In this document: piece by piece, positions 16,682 through 23,423 of the stretch
How positions within the stretch are numbered: the first letter of the stretch is position 1
Layout: every line of letters begins with the position of its first letter
Origin: Bacteroidales bacterium UBA755
GTDB lineage: Bacteria > Bacteroidota > Bacteroidia > Bacteroidales > UBA932
Reading direction: 5' to 3'
Assembly (NCBI GenBank): GCA_002297815.1
Contig: DBKH01000067.1
Coordinates: 31,141 to 95,140 of the forward strand
Length of the DNA stretch: 64,000 bases
The notes under the pieces: model-generated
Databases searched by the model: none
What the model saw: the letters and a program-made list of their open reading frames with translations, nothing else
Told to the model about the DNA's origin: nothing
Position numbers and translations under genes: made by a program

Positions 16682-17271
16682 CAGAGCAATGCCAGTAAAG
16701 TGTCCTTGATCGATTTAAACTCCTGTTCAAAATTTGGAGTAAACAGTCCTTTGCCTAAATTCGTTTCTATCTCGCTCATCGTCCAGTAACGGCCTTCTGA
16801 GACTTCATCCAAGTCTGGTTTCAGGACAAAATTGCCAACGGCAGCGAAAACATTGACCAGTTCTTTCTCTCGCGCTGACTCCCAAACGTAAGACTTCAGA
16901 TAAATCGGATTGAACTCACGGAAACCCAATTCCTCTGAAGACTCACGGAAAAGGGCTTCTTCCAAACTTTCCCCATAGTCAACATGGCCTCCCACAGCAG
17001 TGTCCCAACGACCAGGAAGAAGGTCTTTTTTCATCGAACGTTTCTGGAGATAAAGGCATCCTTCACGGTTGATTATGTGAAGGTGGACGACAGGGTGCAT
17101 CAGTTTTGATCCATCATGGACGGATTTTCTGGTTGCTTGGCCAATCACCAAACCATTCTCCTCAACTACAGGGACCATTTCCCCTGTTGGACGAGGACGT
17201 GGCCCTGGGTTGTCCGCTGAAGGCAGAGGCAGGATCTCTGGTGTGTCAGACATGTAGATCAAATCGAACAT
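16681..17271 (-). CDS. NUDIX hydrolase
   Basis: A 196-residue NUDIX protein. The Nudix box is GHVDYGESLEEALFRESSEELGF (G-x5-E-x7-REUXEE-type), at about residues 93-115. A preceding segment, VHLHIINREGCLYLQKRSMKKD with GRWDTAVGG, resembles isopentenyl-diphosphate isomerase-like NUDIX enzymes of the YfcD type. The ATG at 17271 follows the transporter stop by two bases. A TTG at 17277 and another ATG at 17253 are alternatives. It overlaps the SpoIID fusion start by one base. Substrate unknown; a nucleotide-sugar or diphosphate is plausible in this context. Confidence 0.9.
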   Translation of the reverse strand: MFDLIYMSDTPEILPLPSADNPGPRPRPTGEMVPVVEENGLVIGQATRKSVHDGSKLMHPVVHLHIINREGCLYLQKRSMKKDLLPGRWDTAVGGHVDYGESLEEALFRESSEELGFREFNPIYLKSYVWESAREKELVNVFAAVGNFVLKPDLDEVSEGRYWTMSEIETNLGKGLFTPNFEQEFKSIKDTLLALL

Positions 17272-17273
17272 AA

Positions 17274-18959
17274 TCAAGCGATTGCGACAAGGATTAGAAG
17301 TTGAGCCACCAAAACCCTCATAAACATTGTCAAAGGATAGACAGTAGCGTAATTAACCGAAGGATAATCCGTTCCGTAGGCTCCCTGAGTAAATGCAAGG
17401 ACCGCAGGATCGGTGGTTCCTCCTGAAATCAAACCACAAATCTGGTAGAAATTCAGCTTACAAGCGTACCGTGCGATAAGGCCGATGGCACATACTGGAA
17501 TAAAAGTTATCAATGCACCGTAAAGAATCCACCAATATCCTCCGGAAAGAATTGAGCTCACGAAATTCTGGCCAGCACCCAAACCTACTGCCGCCATGAA
17601 GAAGGATATTCCCAACTCCCTAACCATCAAGTTAGCACTTTGGGTCGTGTAGGTAGTAATCTTCCACTTAGGGCCGAAATAGCCAAGAAGGATTGCTATA
17701 ATAAGTGGTCCTCCAGCCAGTCCAAGCTTTATCGGCTGAGGAATGCCAGGTAGTGCAATCGGAATGGAGCCGAATATAACACCTATCGCAATCCCGCAGA
17801 AAATTGGAATCAGGTTAGGACGGTTGAGAGAAGAAGTTTGATTGCCTACAAGGTTGGCCACTTCATTAATTCCAAGTTCCGGGCCGACGACCCTGAGAAC
17901 ATCCCCCATCTGGAGAATCAGATTCGGTCTTGCCACAAGACCAACACCTGCTCTAATCACGCGAGTAACGCTCACTCCATAATTCGCTCTCACATTGAGA
18001 CTTCTGAGAGTCACACCGGTAAGATTGGTTTTGGTAACGGTGATTTTTCTATTGACCATCTTGCCATCAATCTGCTCCCAATCCTGAAGGTGCATTGGTA
18101 CTTCTTCGCCAAACGTAATCCTAAGAGAATCTACATTCTTCTGCGAAGTAACTATCAGGAGTTTATCACCTTTCTTAAGAACAGTGTCTGGTCCCGGCAC
18201 AGACATCACTCCATCTCTAAGGATTCTGGAAATCACTATCGAATTGCCAAGGTCCTTAGTCGCATCTTTAATTGTCATCCCGAATATGGCAGGATTCTCA
18301 ACCTCGCAATGCATGCGCCTTGCCACATCTTCATTGTTGTCCTCATTGTCTAGGGCATCCTTCTCTTTGCCTAAATCTACTTTGAATACAGCCTTGAAGA
18401 ACATAATCAGTCCTATAACAAGGAGTACACCCAACGGGTAGGCGACAGCATAGGCAGAAGCAAGACCAGAAGTAGCCGAAGAGATGTCTGAGGCAAGGTA
18501 GTTCTCAGCGCGCATCGAATCAGCCATAGTCTGCTGAGCGGCACCGAGCCCAGGAGTGTTGGTGACAGCTCCGGACATCACACCAACCATTGTTTTCAAG
18601 TCTTCTCCTGTTATGAAATGGATAGCGACAGTAACAACGACAGCTAGGAGGACCATTGTAACTGCCAGCAAGTTAAGTTGAAATCCTCCCTTCTTGAAAG
18701 AATGGAAGAATCCTGGACCGACCTGAAGTCCGATAGAAAACACGAATAGAATCAGTCCAAAGTCTTTCATAAAACTGAGTACGGTGGCATCGACTCGAAG
18801 GCCAAAATGACTCAAAAGGATAGCCACGAACAAAATCCACGTTGATCCGATGGAAATACCTTTAATCTTGAATTTACCAAGGTACAATCCAATCGCGATT
18901 ACTACTGCGAAAACCAAAATGGAATGGGCGATTCCCGCCCCAAGAAACAAATCTCGCAT
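17274..18959 (-). CDS. AspT/YidE-type transporter with two TrkA-C domains
   Basis: A 561-residue membrane protein of the aspartate:alanine exchanger family. It has five or six hydrophobic helices (residues about 5-190), a central cytoplasmic part with two TrkA-C-like ligand domains (about 215-380), and five or six further helices containing SGGTTDPAVLAFTQGAYG near the C-terminus. The split into two halves around TrkA-C domains and the length are typical. Substrates of most members are unknown; the known ones exchange amino acids or dicarboxylates. It sits between the thioesterase (6-base gap) and the NUDIX gene. Confidence 0.92.
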   Translation of the reverse strand: MRDLFLGAGIAHSILVFAVVIAIGLYLGKFKIKGISIGSTWILFVAILLSHFGLRVDATVLSFMKDFGLILFVFSIGLQVGPGFFHSFKKGGFQLNLLAVTMVLLAVVVTVAIHFITGEDLKTMVGVMSGAVTNTPGLGAAQQTMADSMRAENYLASDISSATSGLASAYAVAYPLGVLLVIGLIMFFKAVFKVDLGKEKDALDNEDNNEDVARRMHCEVENPAIFGMTIKDATKDLGNSIVISRILRDGVMSVPGPDTVLKKGDKLLIVTSQKNVDSLRITFGEEVPMHLQDWEQIDGKMVNRKITVTKTNLTGVTLRSLNVRANYGVSVTRVIRAGVGLVARPNLILQMGDVLRVVGPELGINEVANLVGNQTSSLNRPNLIPIFCGIAIGVIFGSIPIALPGIPQPIKLGLAGGPLIIAILLGYFGPKWKITTYTTQSANLMVRELGISFFMAAVGLGAGQNFVSSILSGGYWWILYGALITFIPVCAIGLIARYACKLNFYQICGLISGGTTDPAVLAFTQGAYGTDYPSVNYATVYPLTMFMRVLVAQLLILVAIA

Positions 18960-18965
18960 ATTTAA

Positions 18966-19757
18966 TTACAAATCTATCTGCGCGCTAAAGCACGGTTTAT
19001 CTTCAATTCTTCCTTCTATAAAATAAGTCTTGGAATCCTCGCTCTCAACAAAACTTCTGAATATTCTTACCTCCTCTTCCGGTTTTGTTTCTTTTATAAA
19101 GTTGATACTGAGACTCTTGACTCTATTATTAGCGACTTCCTTATAGTCTAGACTGTCCATAGCCCAAACTACATAGCGAGCGTTGTTCGTGTGACCAATG
19201 ACATCTATGTCTGAATATGATGCCTTATGGCAACCGACTTCCTCCATAATGGCTCCTTTGGGAATCACAATCTTCCCGCAAGGAGTCTTTATGGCACTGT
19301 CTGGGCATTGAGTGGTTTCCGGAACCATATTCAAGACCTCTTCACTGCGCACCAGTCTTCTTGTCTCAACATTCATCACTATCCAAGAGGATGTACAAAG
19401 CACCAATGCCTTTGATTTGTCGGAGAAGTCCGTATCTCCGTGATTTCGGAGTTCAAAGTCACGTAAAAAAAACAATCCGTCAAGGCCCTTGTGCCATGTG
19501 TAGAGAGTTGTCTCATCCCTCCACTTTGGCGGATTAGGGAAGTCAATGCGCATTCTTGAAAGCACCCACGCTGTGTGATGCTTTTGGAGATCGTCATAGC
19601 CGAAATGAAGTGCTCGTGCAGCCAAATAGGCCATTTCCTGAGCGTGATCCATGAAAGCTGCCGGTTTCAGATGAAACGAGGCATCCGTGTCATAGCAAGG
19701 GATTGTGATGTCCTTACTGAAACGATTGTCAATGACGTCAACATTTTCCATAGCCAT
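18966..19757 (-). CDS. Acyl-ACP thioesterase
   Basis: A 263-residue double-hotdog thioesterase like plant FatA/FatB, which releases fatty acids from acyl-carrier protein. The N-terminal hotdog has DTDASFHLKPAAFMDHAQEMA and WVLSRMRIDF. The second hotdog has the catalytic-type stretch YSDIDVIGHTNNARYVVWAMD with the Asn-His region. The ATG at 19757 shares its A with the TGA of the HU-like gene; a TTG one codon upstream is rejected. How it relates to the wall genes downstream is unclear, perhaps through lipid or lipoprotein supply. Confidence 0.92.
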   Translation of the reverse strand: MAMENVDVIDNRFSKDITIPCYDTDASFHLKPAAFMDHAQEMAYLAARALHFGYDDLQKHHTAWVLSRMRIDFPNPPKWRDETTLYTWHKGLDGLFFLRDFELRNHGDTDFSDKSKALVLCTSSWIVMNVETRRLVRSEEVLNMVPETTQCPDSAIKTPCGKIVIPKGAIMEEVGCHKASYSDIDVIGHTNNARYVVWAMDSLDYKEVANNRVKSLSINFIKETKPEEEVRIFRSFVESEDSKTYFIEGRIEDKPCFSAQIDL

Positions 19758-20548
19758 CAATAATTAATAATTCTCAGTTCCTCAGGGGTATAGAGGAGTG
19801 AATCAATAAAATCAGGAGCGATGTGAGCAAGAAGCAGGAATATTCCTAGCGCAAAAGCTGCTAGACAAACAACACATGCCAACACTATCGCCACTGACCT
19901 CCTACAGTTTATTTTCTTCGTTCTCGGAACCGCTGTTTCAACTGATACGGCCTCTTCCGAATGCTGAGCGCTTTCCTTTGACATCGGCTCCACAGTGGGT
20001 ACAGCCTCTTCCGAATGCTGATTCACTGCCTTTGTGATCGGCTCCACAGCCGGTTCAGCGATAGGCTCAGAGATAATTTCATGTAATGCAGCTACACTTT
20101 GAGCCACCTCTTCTGAGGTCTCTTCATGAGTCTTAAGCGACACAGGCTCCAGTCCTACACCATAAGGGTAGATGTCCAAATCCTCATCCGCGATAAAGAA
20201 GAACGCATTCTCCTTTGTAGCCCGAAGACGTCCCAGACCTGGGAACACAACTATTTTCTTTGTCTGAAGTGTGGTTCTAAGGCCGGTGATAAACTCGGAC
20301 ATAATCTTTGTCGCAGTGGCTAGATCAGTGCCATTAACCTTTGAGTAAAACTCCGACAACAAGGTGTCATTCTCCGCCCATCGCTGCCTGAAAGACAATT
20401 TGCGGTACGGAGGATTGATTGTGTAGCCTTTGTCCGAAAAAGTCGAGGGCATCAACTCGGAGACGAACATCCCCAAGCCAGGAAGCGTAACTTCATCATT
20501 GTCAAGGATCAAATCCTTGAGCATCTCTGAAAACAAGTCTATGTCCAT
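19757..20548 (-). CDS. HU-CCDC81-type domain membrane protein
   Basis: A 263-residue protein. Residues 1-115 contain two HU-like (CCDC81-type) modules (DNDEVTLPGLGMFVSE and LQTKKIVVFPGLGRLRA). The middle is a Glu/Pro-rich linker with an 18-residue tandem repeat. A membrane helix lies near residues 223-245 (VAIVLACVVCLAAFALGIFL). In Bacteroidota, relatives often end in a SPOR domain that binds denuded glycan; here the protein stops soon after the helix. It opens the long minus-strand run and, unusually for this phylum, has a strong GGAGGA-type ribosome-binding site 5-6 bases before the ATG. Possibly a nucleoid- or envelope-linked organiser; function unproven. Confidence 0.82.
   Translation of the reverse strand: MDIDLFSEMLKDLILDNDEVTLPGLGMFVSELMPSTFSDKGYTINPPYRKLSFRQRWAENDTLLSEFYSKVNGTDLATATKIMSEFITGLRTTLQTKKIVVFPGLGRLRATKENAFFFIADEDLDIYPYGVGLEPVSLKTHEETSEEVAQSVAALHEIISEPIAEPAVEPITKAVNQHSEEAVPTVEPMSKESAQHSEEAVSVETAVPRTKKINCRRSVAIVLACVVCLAAFALGIFLLLAHIAPDFIDSLLYTPEELRIINY
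19947..20054 (-). repeat. Two-copy 54-bp tandem repeat in HU-like gene
   Basis: Two adjacent 54-base units (19947-20000 and 20001-20054), each 18 codons, share CCTCTTCCGAATGCTGA and TCGGCTCCACAG. They encode repeated QHSEEAV...VEP segments in the linker before the membrane helix. Exact unit length and adjacency point to slippage duplication. Confidence 0.7.
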
Positions 20549-20571
20549 TTTCCTCCTCCGAGAATTTTACA

Positions 20572-20579
20572 CAAAGGTA
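20572..20579 (-). promoter_or_regulatory. -7 element for the 11-gene minus-strand run
   Basis: TACCTTTG on the minus strand (20579-20572) fits the Bacteroidales -7 consensus and lies 23 bases before the HU-like ATG. No clear TTTG is found at the ideal distance upstream; T-rich sequence fills the position. It is divergent from the tRNA-Asn promoter. Confidence 0.5.
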
Positions 20580-20601
20580 CACAAAAAAAACTACAAAAAA
20601 A

Positions 20602-20632
20602 TTTGCACTAATCAATTTTTGTTGTACCTTTG
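20602..20632 (+). promoter_or_regulatory. Promoter of tRNA-Asn
   Basis: TTTG at 20602-20605 and TACCTTTG at 20625-20632 are separated by exactly 19 bases, the textbook Bacteroidales primary-sigma promoter. The tRNA begins 42 bases downstream. Confidence 0.8.
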
Positions 20633-20674
20633 CACTCCCGAAAGGAACAAACAACTGAAAAGGTTGAAAAACAT

Positions 20675-20748
20675 TCCTCAATAGCTCAGTTGGTTAGAGC
20701 ACCTGACTGTTAATCAGGGGGTCGTAGGTTCAAGTCCTACTTGAGGAG
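20675..20748 (+). tRNA. tRNA-Asn (anticodon GTT)
   Basis: Cloverleaf of 74 bases. The acceptor is TCCTCAA paired with TTGAGGA, with a normal D-arm (GCTCAGTTGGTTAGAGC), an anticodon loop CTGTTAA giving GTT, and a T-arm with TTCAAGT. The discriminator is G and CCA is encoded at 20749-20751. Confidence 0.97.
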
Positions 20749-20750
20749 CC

Positions 20751-20797
20751 AAAGCGGACAAATCATCAGAAATGACGGTTTGTCCGTTTTTCTTTTC
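20751..20797 (+). terminator. Terminator after tRNA-Asn
   Basis: An 8-bp perfect stem, CGGACAAA (20755-20762) with TTTGTCCG (20779-20786), is followed directly by TTTTTCTTTT. The flanking A residues extend the stem. Confidence 0.85.
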
Positions 20798-21020
20798 CTC
20801 ACAACTCATTGATTTCAAAGGATATTGAAAGAAGAGCTCATTTTTGGAAAGAGGTTCAATATCGTCATTTTTCTTGTTCCAGACAAAACCCTCCGGAAAG
20901 ACAAGATTCTGAATGTGGCGTTTCTGGCCAAGACTTGCCAACTGCCATATAAGGGCTCGCCTCCGCTTGTACTCTGACGTGAGATGGTTGACATTTCGGT
21001 GACGGAGAGAATGGACGACA
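20798..21020 (-). pseudogene. Decayed fragment resembling a recombinase C-terminus
   Basis: Read on the minus strand, 20941 to about 20800 encodes KRHIQNLVFPEGFVWNKKND followed by NELFFQYP. This resembles the C-terminal end of large serine recombinases (a QNLVFPEG-type segment followed by an Asn-x-Phe stretch). Another frame upstream (EPLYGSWQVLARN) could be the preceding part after a frameshift. There is no start, no catalytic domain, and the frame runs into the tRNA terminator. I read it as a remnant of an element that once sat by tRNA-Asn. Short and degraded, so uncertain. Confidence 0.4.
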
Positions 21021-21380
21021 TTATTTGACTAAAATGTCGTTCATAAACGCCAAAAGGAGGGGTTCGACGGCACTTAGCGGCAAAATTGTCGTTTTACCTC
21101 TCAGCTTTTAGTCTGTTCCCTTACCAGAGGTAGGCGTGATTTGTAAATCATTATTAGTAAATAGTTTAGCCACTAGCCTTTAGTGGTTTAACACTCAAGG
21201 CAAAGTGTTAACTTTATGATAATTAATGCGTTTTCTACCACTCGTTGACACAGAACGTGTTACGTTTAGACTTAGAGTGGGTGATACTTTTCCTTATGAA
21301 AATGAATCAGACAATGCCTTACCTTGCTTTGGCAACCGAAGATAGCCATGTGGCAGCGTCCGGTAACGGAGCGGGCAAGT
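21021..21380. other. Gene-poor spacer with hairpins, no clear gene
   Basis: No convincing gene is seen here. Two adjacent small inverted repeats are present: AGCCACTA (21168-21175) with TAGTGGTT (21181-21188), and TTAACACT (21188-21195) with AGTGTTAA (21204-21211). A 42-codon open frame begins at 21296 (MKMNQTMPYLALATEDSH) but has no recognisable features and runs over the pncA promoter. Together with the neighbouring recombinase-like fragment this looks like the residue of a lost insertion. Confidence 0.5.
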
Positions 21381-21393
21381 CCAAAAGAATCAC

Positions 21394-21401
21394 TATCTTT
21401 G
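21394..21401 (+). promoter_or_regulatory. -7 element of the pncA promoter
   Basis: TATCTTTG fits TAnnTTTG and lies 79 bases before the pncA ATG. There is no good TTTG at the -33 position, so promoter strength is uncertain. Confidence 0.5.
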
Positions 21402-21480
21402 TACTTCAATTACCGATGTAACTTGGTGTACAAAAAGCGATAACAGAAACACTAAAAGAACATATTAAAGGATAGAAATC

Positions 21481-22056
21481 ATGGCAGGAAGAAAGGTTTT
21501 GTTGGTTGTCGATGTGCAGAGAGACTTCATTAACGGATCTCTAGCCGTACCGGGCGCGGAGACAGTTATTCAGGAAATCAACCGGATCAAGAACAGCTTC
21601 GACAACGTGTACTTCACACTCGACTGGCATCCGAAAGATCACTGCTCGTTCAAAGAAAACGGCGGGATGTGGCCAGAACACTGTGTCAACTACACTATGG
21701 GTGCCAGCCTCGCTGACAGCCTTTTGGATGGGCTGGACGAAGCAAAAACCAGATTCATTCTAAAAGGACGGAACAAGGACCGGGAAGAATATGGAGCGTT
21801 CTCGGAAGCACCTGCCCCAAGTGGTGCAGCCCACTCAGAGACCACATTCTCTGCGAATGACCTATTCAGAGCTGGAGACGATGTGACCGTATGCGGGATT
21901 GCAGCGGAGTTCTGCGTTCTGGAGACTCTCAAGAATATCTTTCAGTTAAGCCGCAATACTGAATTCAGAGTCAACGTGTTCCTGAAAGGTACGGTCGGTT
22001 TTGACAGCACACCACTGCTGGAATGGATGGCCGCAAATGGAATTAATGAATATTAG
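21481..22056 (+). CDS. pncA: Nicotinamidase (isochorismatase-family hydrolase)
   Basis: A 191-residue cysteine hydrolase that converts nicotinamide to nicotinate in NAD salvage. The catalytic Asp lies in LVVDVQRDF (Asp11), the metal-binding DWHPKDHCSF at about 48-57, the Lys in FILKGRNKD, and the nucleophile Cys in GIAAEFCVLETL. This order, including the metal-site Asp-x-His-x3-His, is that of PncA rather than other isochorismatase-like enzymes. Length is slightly below E. coli PncA. It stands alone between two tRNA genes. Confidence 0.92.
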   Translation: MAGRKVLLVVDVQRDFINGSLAVPGAETVIQEINRIKNSFDNVYFTLDWHPKDHCSFKENGGMWPEHCVNYTMGASLADSLLDGLDEAKTRFILKGRNKDREEYGAFSEAPAPSGAAHSETTFSANDLFRAGDDVTVCGIAAEFCVLETLKNIFQLSRNTEFRVNVFLKGTVGFDSTPLLEWMAANGINEY

Positions 22057-22104
22057 AATACTCTGCCACCTTTCGAAAAAAGCAATCAGGATTCTGATAA
22101 TTAA

Positions 22105-22135
22105 TTTGGGATTTCCGGAAAGATTGGTAAATTTG
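22105..22135 (+). promoter_or_regulatory. Promoter of tRNA-Met
   Basis: TTTG at 22105-22108, a 19-base spacer, and TAAATTTG at 22128-22135 match the Bacteroidales consensus exactly. The tRNA begins 35 bases downstream. Confidence 0.75.
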
Positions 22136-22170
22136 GAAAAATTTGTCTGCCCGTTAGACAGACAACTGCC

Positions 22171-22244
22171 GGTCCCATAGCTCAGTTGGTTAGAGCATCT
22201 GACTCATAATCAGGGGGTCGTAGGATCATGCCCTACTGGGACCA
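22171..22244 (+). tRNA. tRNA with CAT anticodon (elongator Met or Ile2)
   Basis: Acceptor GGTCCCA pairs with TGGGACC, discriminator A, no encoded CCA. The anticodon loop CTCATAA gives CAT. The T-stem GTAGG/CCTAC is intact, but the 7-base loop reads ATCATGC instead of TTCAAGT: position 54 is A and 58 is T, the reverse of the conserved T54-A58 pair. Initiator tRNA is unlikely because the GGG/CCC anticodon stem is absent. Elongator Met and lysidine-modified Ile2 cannot be separated with confidence. Confidence 0.88.
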
Positions 22245-22247
22245 CAC

Positions 22248-22284
22248 AGAGGTGTGGAGCAATTTGCTCCACACCTCTTTTCGA
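22248..22284 (+). terminator. Terminator after tRNA-Met
   Basis: A long perfect inverted repeat (AGAGGTGTGGAGCAA with TTGCTCCACACCTCT) ends in TTTTC. It begins four bases after the tRNA. Confidence 0.85.
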
Positions 22285-22353
22285 TTCAAATTCACCATCA
22301 ATTCCCTACTGGACAGCCCATTAGAGAAATTTCCTATCGCTAAGTATTCAGCT

Positions 22354-23415
22354 TTATCTGACTCTGAGCTTCCGACCGAGACGGAGGGTGGTGGTCTCTT
22401 TGATGCCGTTGAGGCGGCAGAGAGCCTTGACAGTGGTGTGGTACTTACGGGCTAGGGCTCCAAGGGTATCACCCTGACGGATTGTGTGGTACTGAGCTGC
22501 GGCTGCGGCCTTTTTTTCAGCCTCAGCTTTCTTGGCAGCCTCTTCCTTGTCCTTGGCATCGCCCTCAAGAATGTCTATCTCTTCTTGCTCACTCTCTGGG
22601 ACGTATTTACTACCCGCATTCAAGTACTTCTTCTTTAGGACAAAAAGCCTATGCCGTAAAGTTCCTGAATGGAAATCTATCAGCCACTCAGGATCAAAAG
22701 CGTACCCCTTGTACCGCGTCTCAAAATGTAGATGAGGCCCTGTTGAACGACCTGTCGAGCCGCCAAGACCGATAATTGTTCCCGCGTTCACCCACTGGTC
22801 ATCCTTTACATAAATCTTGGAAAGATGGCCATAAAAGGTCTCTAGTCCATTGTCGTGCCGTAGGACAACAAGATTACCATAGCCTTTGTAGCGCTTCGCC
22901 ATGCGGACCTTGCCATCAAAAGCAGCATAAACAGGAGTGCCTGTATGCAAAGGCAAATCCACTCCCTGATGACGTCGTCTGTGACGGTAGCCGAACTTTG
23001 AATAGACATCATTTTGATGAGGACACTTGTACTCGCTAAGAGTGTCAACTATCCAAAGGGCAATCTCGTCTGGGAGTTCCTCAAGCGAGACATGATAAGG
23101 ATCAGGATAATCGTGTGTCCAATATTCATTGAATATCTTGTGGTCACGAGCGTAGCCGGGATCCTTGAAATACTTCCATGTGTTGTCCGACAGGAGAAGA
23201 ATTTTGATGTGAGGATCTGCCGTGTCAATCGTGTCTAGTGCCATCGCCCTATTAGGATCCAACGACTGCACGGACTCTCTAGAAATTCTTGGAACAAGAA
23301 TCTCGGCCTGCTTCTTCGTCTTTATCGTGGTGTCTTGCGCCAAGACTGGTAAAGAAAAATGAATCATAGTCAGGGCGACCACAATCGCACCGACCCAAAA
23401 TCTCCTAGAAATCAT
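22354..23415 (-). CDS. M23 (LytM) metallopeptidase with C-terminal LysM
   Basis: A 353-residue exported wall hydrolase. After the signal peptide (VGAIVVALTMIHFSLPVLAQ), the M23 domain spans about residues 145-260. Its zinc motifs are HQGVDLPLHTGTPVYAAFDG (HxxxD) and GSTGRSTGPHLHFETR (HxH). An Ala/Lys-rich coiled linker (about 285-305) leads to a LysM domain (YHTIRQGDTLGALARKYHTT ... GRKLRVR) that binds glycan. Both zinc motifs are intact, so it is probably an active endopeptidase. It ends the ruvX-def-phosphohexomutase-M23 run, starting 8 bases after the mutase. Confidence 0.94.
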   Translation of the reverse strand: MISRRFWVGAIVVALTMIHFSLPVLAQDTTIKTKKQAEILVPRISRESVQSLDPNRAMALDTIDTADPHIKILLLSDNTWKYFKDPGYARDHKIFNEYWTHDYPDPYHVSLEELPDEIALWIVDTLSEYKCPHQNDVYSKFGYRHRRRHQGVDLPLHTGTPVYAAFDGKVRMAKRYKGYGNLVVLRHDNGLETFYGHLSKIYVKDDQWVNAGTIIGLGGSTGRSTGPHLHFETRYKGYAFDPEWLIDFHSGTLRHRLFVLKKKYLNAGSKYVPESEQEEIDILEGDAKDKEEAAKKAEAEKKAAAAAQYHTIRQGDTLGALARKYHTTVKALCRLNGIKETTTLRLGRKLRVR

Positions 23416-23423
23416 CGGTTGAC

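Noticed and set aside
20714..20941. A 75-residue protein ending in PQVGLEPTTP
   Set aside because: The end is the antisense translation of tRNA-Asn, a well-known annotation artefact. Only the upstream part is kept, as a possible recombinase remnant.
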